Assembly: GCA_045531965.1 (NCBI GenBank)
Contig: JAZSFA010000160.1
Span: 1-64,000, forward strand
Source of the DNA: CAMEON01 sp045531965
Lineage (GTDB): Bacteria > Bacillota > Clostridia > Oscillospirales > CAG-272
DNA length: 64,000 nt
Direction of reading: 5' to 3'
The position numbers were made by a program, and so were the translations under genes. The number at the start of each line of letters is the position of its first letter. Within the stretch, counting starts at the first letter, position 1. Of this stretch, positions 55,919-64,000 are shown in pieces. The notes beneath the pieces were generated by a model. It was not told the origin of the DNA. It made no database searches and worked only from the letters and a program-made list of their open reading frames with translations.

Positions 55919-56968
55919 ATGAATAAAGAGATCCTGCAATTCATTTTGCGACATACGGCACCTTATTATCCTCCGACACAACCGGCCCCCGAATATAATG
56001 TTTGGGATTCCTTATCCAGATATATCATTGTCCTGTTATTTGTAGTCCTGTTGGTAAGTCCCATCATAATGTTGTGGATATGGGGATACAGAAAATACAC
56101 CAATTCCGAATATGCCCAAGCCACCAACAATTCCATCATGCAAGTTTTGTTTGACAAAGGAACAAAAGGGGAATTTCTTTTGTTCCAACAAGCAGACAAG
56201 CTGATAGAGGGTGAGCGGCATTGGCTGTTTAACGTTTATATTCCCCGTGCCAACGGTAAAACCACAGAAATAGATGCGATTCTTTTTCACTCCTCCGGCA
56301 TATATATTTTTGAATCCAAGAATTACGGCGGCTGGATTTTCGGCAGTGAAGATCAGGAATATTGGACGCAATGTTTGAAGCCGTCCAGATATTCCCCAAC
56401 GCAAAAATACAAATTTTACAATCCCCTCAAGCAAAACCAATTACATATCAAAAGTTACAAGGCATATTTGCAGCAGGATTTGAAAAATATACCTATTCAT
56501 TCAGTCGTGGTATTTGGAAACCGCGCGGTTTTCAGAGACATTCAATTATCTAGCTATACGCATTGCCTTACCACGCAAGCAAATCTTCCATACTTTTTGG
56601 ATCACATCATTTACAACACTCCGCCTGTAAGCATGGGAGAGATCAACGAAATCTATAAGAAAACTATCCCGTTATCCAGAGTGAGTGATGATGTAAAGCA
56701 ACAGCATATCGAAAACATCCGTTCAAATATGCAAGCGAATACTGGATCTCCTTTAAATAGCAGTCACAGCGTTCTTTTTCCTTCTGACCCTGAATCTTCA
56801 TTCGATTTCAACCATAGTATTCTTGTCCCACCGGCCGCCCAAGCAAATCTCTGCCCCAAATGCGGCGGCCAATTAGTCCGGCGAACCGCTAAAAAAGGCC
56901 CCAACCAGGGAAAACCCTTCATCGGCTGCTCCAATTTTCCCAAGTGCCGATACACCAAACAAATCTAA
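55919..56968 (+). CDS. NERD-domain membrane protein with topoisomerase-type zinc ribbon
   Basis: A 349-residue protein. One hydrophobic helix at residues 34-58 anchors it. Residues about 78-190 form a NERD (nuclease-related) domain with EIDAILFHSSGIYIFESKNY as the acidic/Lys catalytic-type core and YNPLKQNQLH further on. The C-terminal 40 residues carry a C4 zinc finger of topoisomerase I type: CPKCGGQLV, GCSNFPKC. NERD proteins are widespread and often thought to act on DNA or RNA. It is more AT-rich than its neighbours, suggesting acquisition. RBS is weak (GGGGGGAT). Confidence 0.8.
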   Translation: MNKEILQFILRHTAPYYPPTQPAPEYNVWDSLSRYIIVLLFVVLLVSPIIMLWIWGYRKYTNSEYAQATNNSIMQVLFDKGTKGEFLLFQQADKLIEGERHWLFNVYIPRANGKTTEIDAILFHSSGIYIFESKNYGGWIFGSEDQEYWTQCLKPSRYSPTQKYKFYNPLKQNQLHIKSYKAYLQQDLKNIPIHSVVVFGNRAVFRDIQLSSYTHCLTTQANLPYFLDHIIYNTPPVSMGEINEIYKKTIPLSRVSDDVKQQHIENIRSNMQANTGSPLNSSHSVLFPSDPESSFDFNHSILVPPAAQANLCPKCGGQLVRRTAKKGPNQGKPFIGCSNFPKCRYTKQI

Positions 56969-56983
56969 ATCAAAGGAATACAT

Positions 56984-58387
<1,404 letters not shown>

Positions 58388-58407
58388 TCCATGAAAGGAG
58401 AGACAGC

Positions 58408-58956
58408 ATGAAAAGCAAAAAATCCCCCCAATGGGACATCATGGCGGAGTTTCCCGCCAGTGCCCACGACGCTCTGCCCCTCCGCTCCCATCTGCGAAAG
58501 CCCCTGGTCTGGGAGACCGTCTTTTATGCCGTGGCCGCGCTTTTGTGGTGCTTGTCCCTCGTCCTCGCCTGTATGCACAAGTATGGTACCTTCACGGCAT
58601 TGACGTTCGGCATATTCGTGCTTTGTCTCCGCGCCTATATCTACGAGGCACGGCGGAAGGCACGGTGCAGCGTTTCCCTTTTGGGAACGGTGGACAGCTT
58701 CACCCGCAGGCGTTGGGTGTCAAGCAAGGAATATCCCGTCATCCGCTTTGAGGTGGACGGCGTGGCGTACTACGCCCACGGTCAAAAGGCCTTTCATATG
58801 TCTACCCAAGGGAACGACGAGTGGGTGATCTACAATCCCCAAGACCCCAAAGACAACTGCGTAGCCATGGACTCAAAGCCCTCCGCTGCCCTTTGGCTGA
58901 CGGCGGCTTCGGGCATCATCTCCGTCCTTTTTTTGATTTTGGAAGTATTATACTAA
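58408..58956 (+). CDS. Small membrane protein, DUF3592-like
   Basis: A 182-residue protein. Two membrane helices around residues 38-56 and 60-78, a beta-rich domain (YPVIRFEVDGVAYYAHGQ), and a C-terminal helix (about residues 160-180). The I-R-F-E-V-D-G-V pattern (as Y-E-V-E-G-V-R in the next gene) is that of DUF3592-like beta domains. The start at 58408 has AAAGGAGAG upstream; the ATG at 58384 overlaps fumC and is less likely. Function unknown. Confidence 0.6.
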   Translation: MKSKKSPQWDIMAEFPASAHDALPLRSHLRKPLVWETVFYAVAALLWCLSLVLACMHKYGTFTALTFGIFVLCLRAYIYEARRKARCSVSLLGTVDSFTRRRWVSSKEYPVIRFEVDGVAYYAHGQKAFHMSTQGNDEWVIYNPQDPKDNCVAMDSKPSAALWLTAASGIISVLFLILEVLY

Positions 58957-58971
58957 AAGGATTCATACATC

Positions 58972-60252
58972 ATGTTTGACAACGACCAAAAAATCCAATC
59001 TCTCCGCAAGGCCTACCAAAAAAATCTTTGGTTCAACCTATCCGCCGTGATCACGTCCCTTTTGTTCGCGACCTTTATGCTCGTAGGAGAGGTGATCCCC
59101 GACCCCCTGATGGCCTGCATCGCCGCGGGCGTCGGCGCCATCGCGGCTGTCGCGGACTACGCCATCGAGCGCGCCCTCTACCGCAAGGGAAAGAACGCTT
59201 TTTTCGTGATGGTCCTCTGCATGGTTCTGCCGCTGTTGGCGCTCGGCGCGGTGGTTACCCTGGGACGCTTACCGTGGACGAGCGGTGCCTCCTTTTTACC
59301 CTACGTCGCGGCCTTCATCTTCCTTCGTGCCGCCATTCCCCTGATCCAGCTTTTGCGGGACGGCAGCCGTCTCCGCGAAAACGACCCCTGCGAGACGGTA
59401 GGTGCCGTAAAGAAAAACACCCGTCGTGTGGAAGGCGGTCGGGAGGGAGAATCCTATCTGCTCTTTGAGGACGAGCTGACGAGTGAGGTTCACCTGCTCC
59501 GCGTGAATCATCTGTCTCCCGCCCACCGCTACAGGGTCTTTTATCTGCCCCACTCGGGGCTGGCTGTGGGAGAGGAGATCCCCGACGACGTGACCTTTGA
59601 TCCCTTCGGCAATCCCACCCGGCGGGAGGTGTCCGAGGAAACGGTCGAGGAAGACTTCGCCCACGCCGCGCAAGGGAGCTATACCGAGAAGCCCGACTAC
59701 GATGAGGACGGCGGTTACGCCCCCAAGACCGATGATTCGGAGGACGAAAGCAACACCGCGCGATCCTTCTGTGACGAGCCGTACACCTCCGAGGGAAGCG
59801 GCGAGACCGTATACCGCGACAGCCGATATGACCCCAACTCTCCCGACAGGCAAAAGGCGGCCAAATACGCTGCATCCGCCAAAATCTGCAAGGTACTGGG
59901 CTACGTTTGCTTCGGCGTGATCTTTGTCGGCGCGCTTTTGATGAAACCCCTCGACACCTCCCCCGTTCTCTTGCTTGGGCTGATCCCCTTGATCATTTTT
60001 TTGCTTTTGGGCAGTCATTTTCAAAACATGGAGCTGAAGCTCCGCTGTACCGAGCGCGCCATTGCCGTTTGCATCGACACGGTGCGCCGTCGGTCGGGAA
60101 AGCACTCCCATCTCCATCCCATCGTGGAATATGAGGTGGAAGGCGTGCGGCACACCGCCGAGCTGTCGGTCACCTGCACCAGAGGTGCTGTGGGCGAGAC
60201 GTATACCATTTATTACGATCCGCTGGAGCCCGATACGGTGAGGGTGGGGTAA
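58972..60252 (+). CDS. Membrane protein with DUF3592-like domain
   Basis: A 426-residue protein. Membrane helices lie near residues 17-40, 42-62, 76-98, 104-122 and 308-345. Between, a long acidic disordered stretch (EEDFAHAAQGSY, DEDGGYAPKTDDSEDE) is followed by HPIVEYEVEGVRHTAEL near the C-terminus, which repeats the beta-domain of the preceding gene. The two probably form a functional pair. Role unknown; a translation start with AAAAGGATTC. Confidence 0.6.
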   Translation: MFDNDQKIQSLRKAYQKNLWFNLSAVITSLLFATFMLVGEVIPDPLMACIAAGVGAIAAVADYAIERALYRKGKNAFFVMVLCMVLPLLALGAVVTLGRLPWTSGASFLPYVAAFIFLRAAIPLIQLLRDGSRLRENDPCETVGAVKKNTRRVEGGREGESYLLFEDELTSEVHLLRVNHLSPAHRYRVFYLPHSGLAVGEEIPDDVTFDPFGNPTRREVSEETVEEDFAHAAQGSYTEKPDYDEDGGYAPKTDDSEDESNTARSFCDEPYTSEGSGETVYRDSRYDPNSPDRQKAAKYAASAKICKVLGYVCFGVIFVGALLMKPLDTSPVLLLGLIPLIIFLLLGSHFQNMELKLRCTERAIAVCIDTVRRRSGKHSHLHPIVEYEVEGVRHTAELSVTCTRGAVGETYTIYYDPLEPDTVRVG

Positions 60253-60292
60253 GGCGAAAACCAAAACGCCCAACCATTGTTGAGAAAGCAAA

Positions 60293-60471
60293 GTAAATTG
60301 TTGTTTACCAGGGGCGTCGCCCCTGGACCCCACCAAGAACCTTTTTAAAAAGAGGTTCTTCCAACTCCCAAAACCTTTAAATAATAATTTTTTAAAGGTT
60401 CTTGGAGGGGGACTGGGGGGCACTTCTTTCAAGAAGGGCCCTCCCAGGCGTACTCCTAAACAACAATTTAC
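60293..60471. repeat. MITE-like element with 15-bp terminal inverted repeats
   Basis: GTAAATTGTTGTTTA (60293-60307) and its perfect reverse complement (60457-60471) bound a 179-bp non-coding segment with nested palindromes: a perfect 9-bp hairpin CCAGGGGCG/CGCCCCTGG (60308-60326) and pairs such as AAGAACCTTTTT with AAAAAGAGGTTCTT. No reading frame. This fits a MITE or long REP-like repeat. No target-site duplication could be confirmed by eye. Confidence 0.7.
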
Positions 60472-60512
60472 CTCTGTTCTATTTCTATTTTACGCATCAA
60501 AAAGGAGTTCCC

Positions 60513-61685
60513 ATGAACATTTCCGAAAAGTCTCTCAAAAAGCACTACGACTGGCAAGGCAAGATCGAGGTGGTGGCCCGGTGTCCCATCGAGAGCCGCG
60601 AGGATCTGTCCCTGGCATACACCCCCGGTGTGGCTGCGCCCTGCCTGGAAATCCAAAAAGATATCAATAAGTCCTACGACCTCACCCGCCGATCCAATTT
60701 GGTGGCGGTGGTCACCGACGGCACGGCGGTGCTGGGTCTGGGGGACATCGGCCCTGAGGCGGGGATGCCCGTCATGGAGGGCAAGTGCGCCCTGTTCAAG
60801 GCCTTCGCCGATGTGGACGCCTTCCCTCTCTGCATCCGCTCCAAGGACGTGGAGGAGATCGTCCGCACCGTCTACCTCCTGTCGGGGAGTTTTGGGGGCA
60901 TCAATTTAGAGGACATCTCCGCGCCCCGCTGCTTTGAGATCGAGCGCAGGCTCAAGGAGATCTGCGACATTCCCGTGTTCCACGACGATCAGCACGGCAC
61001 CGCCATCGTGGTGGCGGCGGCTCTCATCAACGCCCTGAAGGTGGTGGGCAAGGATATAGCCGCCATTCGTGTGGTGATCAACGGTGCTGGGGCAGCGGGC
61101 ATCTCCATCGGGCGGCATCTCTTGAATATGGGGGTGAAGAACCTCACCATGGTGGATCGCTTCGGCGCCATCTATGCGGGCAAGCCCGAGAACAATCCCG
61201 CCCAGGAGGACATGGCGAAGATCACCAATCCCGACGGGCTGACGGGCGACCTTGTATCCGTCATGGCAGGGGCAGACGTGTTCATCGGCGTCTCCGCCCC
61301 CGGGATCGTGACCCCCGAGATGGTGGCGGGCATGGCGCGGGATGCCATCGTCTTCCCCATGGCCAACCCCACCCCCGAGATCATGCCCGACTTGGCTCTC
61401 TCCGCGGGTGCCCGTGTGGTGGGCACGGGGCGGGCGGATTTCCCCAACCAGATCAACAACGTGCTGGCGTTCCCCGGCATCTTCCGCGGGGCTCTGGACT
61501 GCCGCGCCTCCTGCATCAACGAGGAGATGAAGGTGGCCACATCCTACGCCCTGGCGTCTCTCATTCCCGAAAGCGAGCTGCATGAAACCAACATCATTCC
61601 CTCCGCCCTGGACAAGCGGGTGGCGCGCGTGGTGGCGGACGCGGTGATCCAGGCGGCGAGGGAGACGGGGGTGGCGAGAATCTGA
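60513..61685 (+). CDS. NAD(P)-dependent malic enzyme
   Basis: A 390-residue bacterial malic enzyme (malate to pyruvate and CO2). SLAYTPGVAAPCLEI with the catalytic Tyr, FEIERRLKEICDIPVFHDDQHGTA with the metal acidic pair, and INGAGAAGISIGRHLL dinucleotide-binding loop are all in place. Length is that of the short prokaryotic form lacking a phosphotransacetylase domain. I chose the ATG at 60513 because AAAAAGGAG precedes it; the frame is open upstream into the MITE. It probably supplies pyruvate or NADPH and pairs functionally with fumC. Confidence 0.93.
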   Translation: MNISEKSLKKHYDWQGKIEVVARCPIESREDLSLAYTPGVAAPCLEIQKDINKSYDLTRRSNLVAVVTDGTAVLGLGDIGPEAGMPVMEGKCALFKAFADVDAFPLCIRSKDVEEIVRTVYLLSGSFGGINLEDISAPRCFEIERRLKEICDIPVFHDDQHGTAIVVAAALINALKVVGKDIAAIRVVINGAGAAGISIGRHLLNMGVKNLTMVDRFGAIYAGKPENNPAQEDMAKITNPDGLTGDLVSVMAGADVFIGVSAPGIVTPEMVAGMARDAIVFPMANPTPEIMPDLALSAGARVVGTGRADFPNQINNVLAFPGIFRGALDCRASCINEEMKVATSYALASLIPESELHETNIIPSALDKRVARVVADAVIQAARETGVARI

Positions 61686-61692
61686 ATCACGC

Positions 61693-61722
61693 AAAAAGGC
61701 GACTCATCCGAGCCGCCTTTTT
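61693..61722. terminator. Bidirectional terminator
   Basis: AAAAAGGC (61693-61700) and GCCTTTTT (61715-61722) with a short inner GAG/CTC helix form a U-tailed hairpin for both the rightward malic enzyme and the leftward pcp gene. Confidence 0.85.
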
Positions 61723-61727
61723 CATGT

Positions 61728-62318
61728 TCAATTCATGACCTCGATCATAGCCGTCAGCGCCTCCACCACCGTCTCAAGCTCCATGGACGGAACCCCCGCT
61801 CCCGCCTGCTCGGGCAGGTAGGGGATATGGACGAAGCCCACTTTCACGTCGGTGTCGCGGTAGTGATGCAGGAGGGTATAGAGCAGGTCGTTGCAGACGA
61901 AGGCACCTGCCGTGTAGGAGAGGGCGCAGGGGATGCCCTTCTCCTTCACCGCCTGCACCATGTCCCGCACGGGGAGGGTTGCGAAGTAGGCGGCGGGGGC
62001 GTTCTCCATGACAGGGGTATTCACGGGCATATGTCCCGCGTTGTCGGGGATGGTCGCCTCGCGGAGGTTGATGCCCACCACCTCAGGAGTCACCGCCCCT
62101 CTGCCTCCCGCCTGGCCTACGCAGAGGATGGCGTGGGGGCGCAGTTCATCCGCGACTTTCAGGACGGTCTCGGCCGCCAGACCGAACACGGTGGGGATCT
62201 CCAGTTTTGAAATTTCATAGCCGCCCACGGTATCGGGCAGGCGCATTACCGCCTCGCGGGCGGGGTTGACGGGCTGGCCGCCGAAGGGGTCGAAACCTGT
62301 GACAAGGAGCTTTTTCAT
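61728..62318 (-). CDS. pcp: Pyrrolidone-carboxylate peptidase
   Basis: A 196-residue cysteine peptidase (family C15) removing N-terminal pyroglutamate. The N-terminal LLVTGFDPFGG signature, the Glu-containing TPEVVGINLREA segment, the nucleophile Cys in SYTAGAFVCNDLLY, and His in VGFVHIPYLPEQ are all there. The start at 62318 is chosen because it fits the family N-terminus (MKKLLVTGF) and AGGCGG precedes it; the longer ATG at 62378 is unlikely. Faces malic enzyme tail to tail. Confidence 0.93.
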   Translation of the reverse strand: MKKLLVTGFDPFGGQPVNPAREAVMRLPDTVGGYEISKLEIPTVFGLAAETVLKVADELRPHAILCVGQAGGRGAVTPEVVGINLREATIPDNAGHMPVNTPVMENAPAAYFATLPVRDMVQAVKEKGIPCALSYTAGAFVCNDLLYTLLHHYRDTDVKVGFVHIPYLPEQAGAGVPSMELETVVEALTAMIEVMN

Positions 62319-62431
62319 GGGATACCGCCTTTTCTGTTTCGTTGCTTTCATTATAGCACGGCAGGGGCGGGATGTCAACCGCTTGAGAAAAGAATCCCGC
62401 CCGACCGTCAGGTCCCGGCGGGATCTTTCTT

Positions 62432-62619
62432 TTAGTGATTTTCCGATTTTTTGATCTCTTCAAGCACCTTGGGATCCACTTTCATGCGATGAAAGGCGGT
62501 GCTGACGGTAATGGGCTTCTGACGAGCCTCGCGGATCCCCGAGATCTTTTTCTCTGCGTCCACCCACGCTCCTTGCGGAGGGCTGTGATGATATTACAGA
62601 ATTGGTTCAGGTGATACAT
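62432..62619 (-). pseudogene. HTH-type gene remnant with frame break
   Basis: From an ATG at 62619 with an AGAAAGGAG site, 22 codons read MYHLNQFCNIITALRKER, the start of an XRE-family repressor typical for this group. The frame then shifts: another frame continues to a stop at 62432 as ISGIREARQKPITV and FHRMKVDPKVLEEI. The DNA-recognition helices that should lie between are missing. It is best read as a deletion fusion of two gene ends. Confidence 0.5.
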
Positions 62620-62700
62620 GTATGCTTCTCTCCTTTCTGTGCTATCAGTATACCATAAGGCAAGTGGAAACGCAATAACCGCGAAGTTGTAAATTTGGAC

Positions 62701-62729
62701 TTTACATCCCTGCCCAACTATGCTATAAT
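62701..62729 (+). promoter_or_regulatory. Promoter upstream of a small open frame
   Basis: TTTACA (62701-62706), 17-base spacer, TATAAT (62724-62729), followed by a GGGAGG ribosome binding site and the small frame at 62763. Confidence 0.7.
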
Positions 62730-62762
62730 ATCCCCAACGCATCAACATTTGGGAGGCACATC

Positions 62763-62867
62763 ATGTCCGAAATTGCGTATCATTTTCAGCAAACAATCAA
62801 ATTGTTGTATCCAACTTTCCATTGTCATCCATATAATTGTTACAAAGAAAATACGGGAAACTATTGA
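62763..62867 (+). CDS. Small open frame (34 codons), probable gene fragment
   Basis: An ATG with GGGAGG at proper distance and a good promoter opens a 34-codon frame (MSEIAYHFQQ start, ending EKTGNY-like). No domain is visible. Because regulatory signals are good but the product is very short and the composition changes here, it may be the truncated start of a larger lost gene. Confidence 0.35.
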   Translation: MSEIAYHFQQTIKLLYPTFHCHPYNCYKENTGNY

Positions 62868-62891
62868 TTTTCAGCAAAAGTATGATATAAT
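62864..62891 (+). promoter_or_regulatory. Possible promoter of the secreted protein gene
   Basis: TTGATT (62864-62869), 16-base spacer, TATAAT (62886-62891). The next gene starts at 63032, leaving a 140-base leader in which I see no recognised riboswitch. Confidence 0.5.
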
Positions 62892-63031
62892 TAATTTGTA
62901 GACACAATGCGTGTTTGACACTGTTTGGGAAAATGCACCACATTGTATATTCTTGATGTTGTTTTATAGCTTTTGTACTATGTGTATAGTTTTGCACATC
63001 CATACTGATTGCTAAGAAAGGATCTGAAGAT

Positions 63032-64000
63032 ATGTTCAAGAAATTTTCCCTTTTGATATTGACGGTTTTGATATGTTACTCTACATCAATGACCGTATTT
63101 GCTCAGGCAGAACATTCACACGTTGAAGAAGATGATGTATCCAGTAGCAACGAAGAACCTTCGATTACCAATGTAACGTCGATCTCTTCTAAGAAAGTCA
63201 CAGAAGAACCTGAAGCAGTTATAGATTCTGACTATGTAGTGACTGCTAAAGTTGACCCTGAATACTTGGAGTGGATTTTCGGTGTCCCGGATGAAATCAA
63301 ATCCGCTTCTACCACTGAACTGTTGGAATATTTTTTAGAATCTCCATTCATGGGACAACAAATTTTTTCTTGTTCCTCAACGCCTACTGACAAAGAGATT
63401 GATTTTTCGTGCCATGAAGCTTTCCGTGAACTGGTTTCCAGAGAGGACTGCATCGAGGTGCTTGAAAGTTACGCCGAAAGTATTCTATATAGTTCAGAAA
63501 ACGATGAATCGGATAAAACCAAATTCGAGAAGTTGTTAGCTCAGCCTTTGTTGGCGTCGATTATATCTGATTTGCCATCTACCGCAAAAAGTTGTCCAAA
63601 TCTTCAAAGCATATATACCGCATCCGAAGTTGTTACATCATCAGTCGGAGACTATGTGGGCTCGATCGGTGTAATAGATTATTATTCGGCCGGAACAATT
63701 AGCACAGCCAATAATCGCAATGTTGAAGTATGCACTCCTCATCGTGAATGGACATCTACAGAAATTTCGGACATTAATGATGACTATGATTACGATGGTA
63801 ACATTCGTTTGGATGATCCAACTACTGTTTATAATTGCCACTCGTACGCTTGGTATCGATTTTCTACCAGCAATCCGTACTGGATAATGGATATATCACA
63901 TTTTTTGTACGACAGCAGTTGTACAAAAATAGTACCAGCTTCTGCTCAAGCAAAAGATATTATTGTATATGTGGATGATTATGGATATCCGTTACATTCT
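63032..64000 (+). CDS. Secreted protein with NCHSYAW-type cysteine hydrolase domain, cut by window end
   Basis: 323 codons are visible without a stop. The N-terminus is a signal peptide (MFKKFSLLILTVLICY, cleavage near VFAQA). A Ser/Thr/Glu-rich linker follows, and then from about residue 265 a region VYNCHSYAWYRFS with SNPYWI and, near the window end, KDIIVYVDDYGYPLHS. This Cys/His layout resembles NlpC/P60- or CHAP-like cell-wall hydrolases of Clostridia; the catalytic His would be the last-but-one residue seen. RBS AAGAAAGGATC. AT-rich relative to the preceding chromosome, likely acquired. Confidence 0.65.
   Translation, partial: MFKKFSLLILTVLICYSTSMTVFAQAEHSHVEEDDVSSSNEEPSITNVTSISSKKVTEEPEAVIDSDYVVTAKVDPEYLEWIFGVPDEIKSASTTELLEYFLESPFMGQQIFSCSSTPTDKEIDFSCHEAFRELVSREDCIEVLESYAESILYSSENDESDKTKFEKLLAQPLLASIISDLPSTAKSCPNLQSIYTASEVVTSSVGDYVGSIGVIDYYSAGTISTANNRNVEVCTPHREWTSTEISDINDDYDYDGNIRLDDPTTVYNCHSYAWYRFSTSNPYWIMDISHFLYDSSCTKIVPASAQAKDIIVYVDDYGYPLHS

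Noticed and set aside
54467..55981. 504-codon minus-strand frame opposite proA
   Set aside because: High-GC antisense frame, common in such genomes; proA is certain.

Overview
The window looks like a chromosome segment of a Gram-positive gut-type Clostridia (Oscillospiraceae/Christensenellales-like). The signs are Shine-Dalgarno-rich starts, sigma-A TTGACA-17-TATAAT promoters, and gene families typical of Firmicutes conjugative elements. Three compositions are visible by eye: an integrative conjugative element (ICE) backbone of intermediate base composition (about 1-9.9 kb and 24.4-51.5 kb), a strongly AT-rich cargo island inside it (about 9.9-24.4 kb), and a GC-rich host chromosome (about 53-62.4 kb). 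No integrase is visible at either ICE edge; the left end lies outside the window. 

ICE backbone, all on the minus strand. From right to left it encodes a Cys-rich protein and ParB (51.4-49.9 kb), five Flp-type pilins, a complete Tad (type IVc) pilus assembly set (CpaA, CpaB, CpaE/TadZ, TadA, TadB, TadC and two pseudopilin-like proteins; 49.7-42 kb), and a secreted repeat protein (41.6-38.9 kb). Next come six unfamiliar ICE proteins and a 3617-residue MutS-I/YodL/methylase/helicase polyprotein with a TnpV-like gene nested in another frame. Left of the cargo are DUF3848, TOPRIM and PcfM-like proteins, a candidate oriT, MobC, a MOBP-type relaxase, PcfB, an ArdC-like protein, a VirD4 coupling protein, a VirB2-like pilin and VirB6. 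The ATPase part of the type IV secretion system probably continues beyond base 1. 

Cargo island. (a) An HTH/nucleotidyltransferase toxin-antitoxin pair lies directly upstream of a Gabija-like GajA/GajB pair. (b) A convergent pair follows, a serine-hydroxymethyltransferase-like PLP enzyme and a membrane-anchored STAND-type NTPase. It is bounded by a 41-bp inverted repeat (40 of 41 identical) that contains the ribosome binding site and ATG of both genes, with a tyrosine recombinase immediately beside it. This looks like an invertible, phase-variable module and is the strongest candidate for something new. (c) A seven-gene leftward operon encodes DUF1413, exonuclease III, a dCTP deaminase homologue with Gln at the catalytic Glu position, a radical SAM enzyme, a Cys-rich membrane protein, a C39-like peptidase and a HAD hydrolase. 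Near-identical palindromic terminators lie at both ends of the Gabija-to-recombinase segment. 

Host flank. Five tRNA genes (Val-Asp-Phe-Gly-Cys, minus strand) are driven by two consensus promoters. The 3' end of tRNA-Cys faces the ICE and is a plausible attachment site. Rightward genes follow for a flavin reductase-like protein, a DUF4299 protein, ProA, a NERD nuclease-like protein, fumarase C, two membrane proteins and malic enzyme. A leftward pyroglutamyl peptidase comes next, then gene remnants and a secreted protein cut by the window end. An intergenic MITE-like element and short hairpin repeats punctuate this part.
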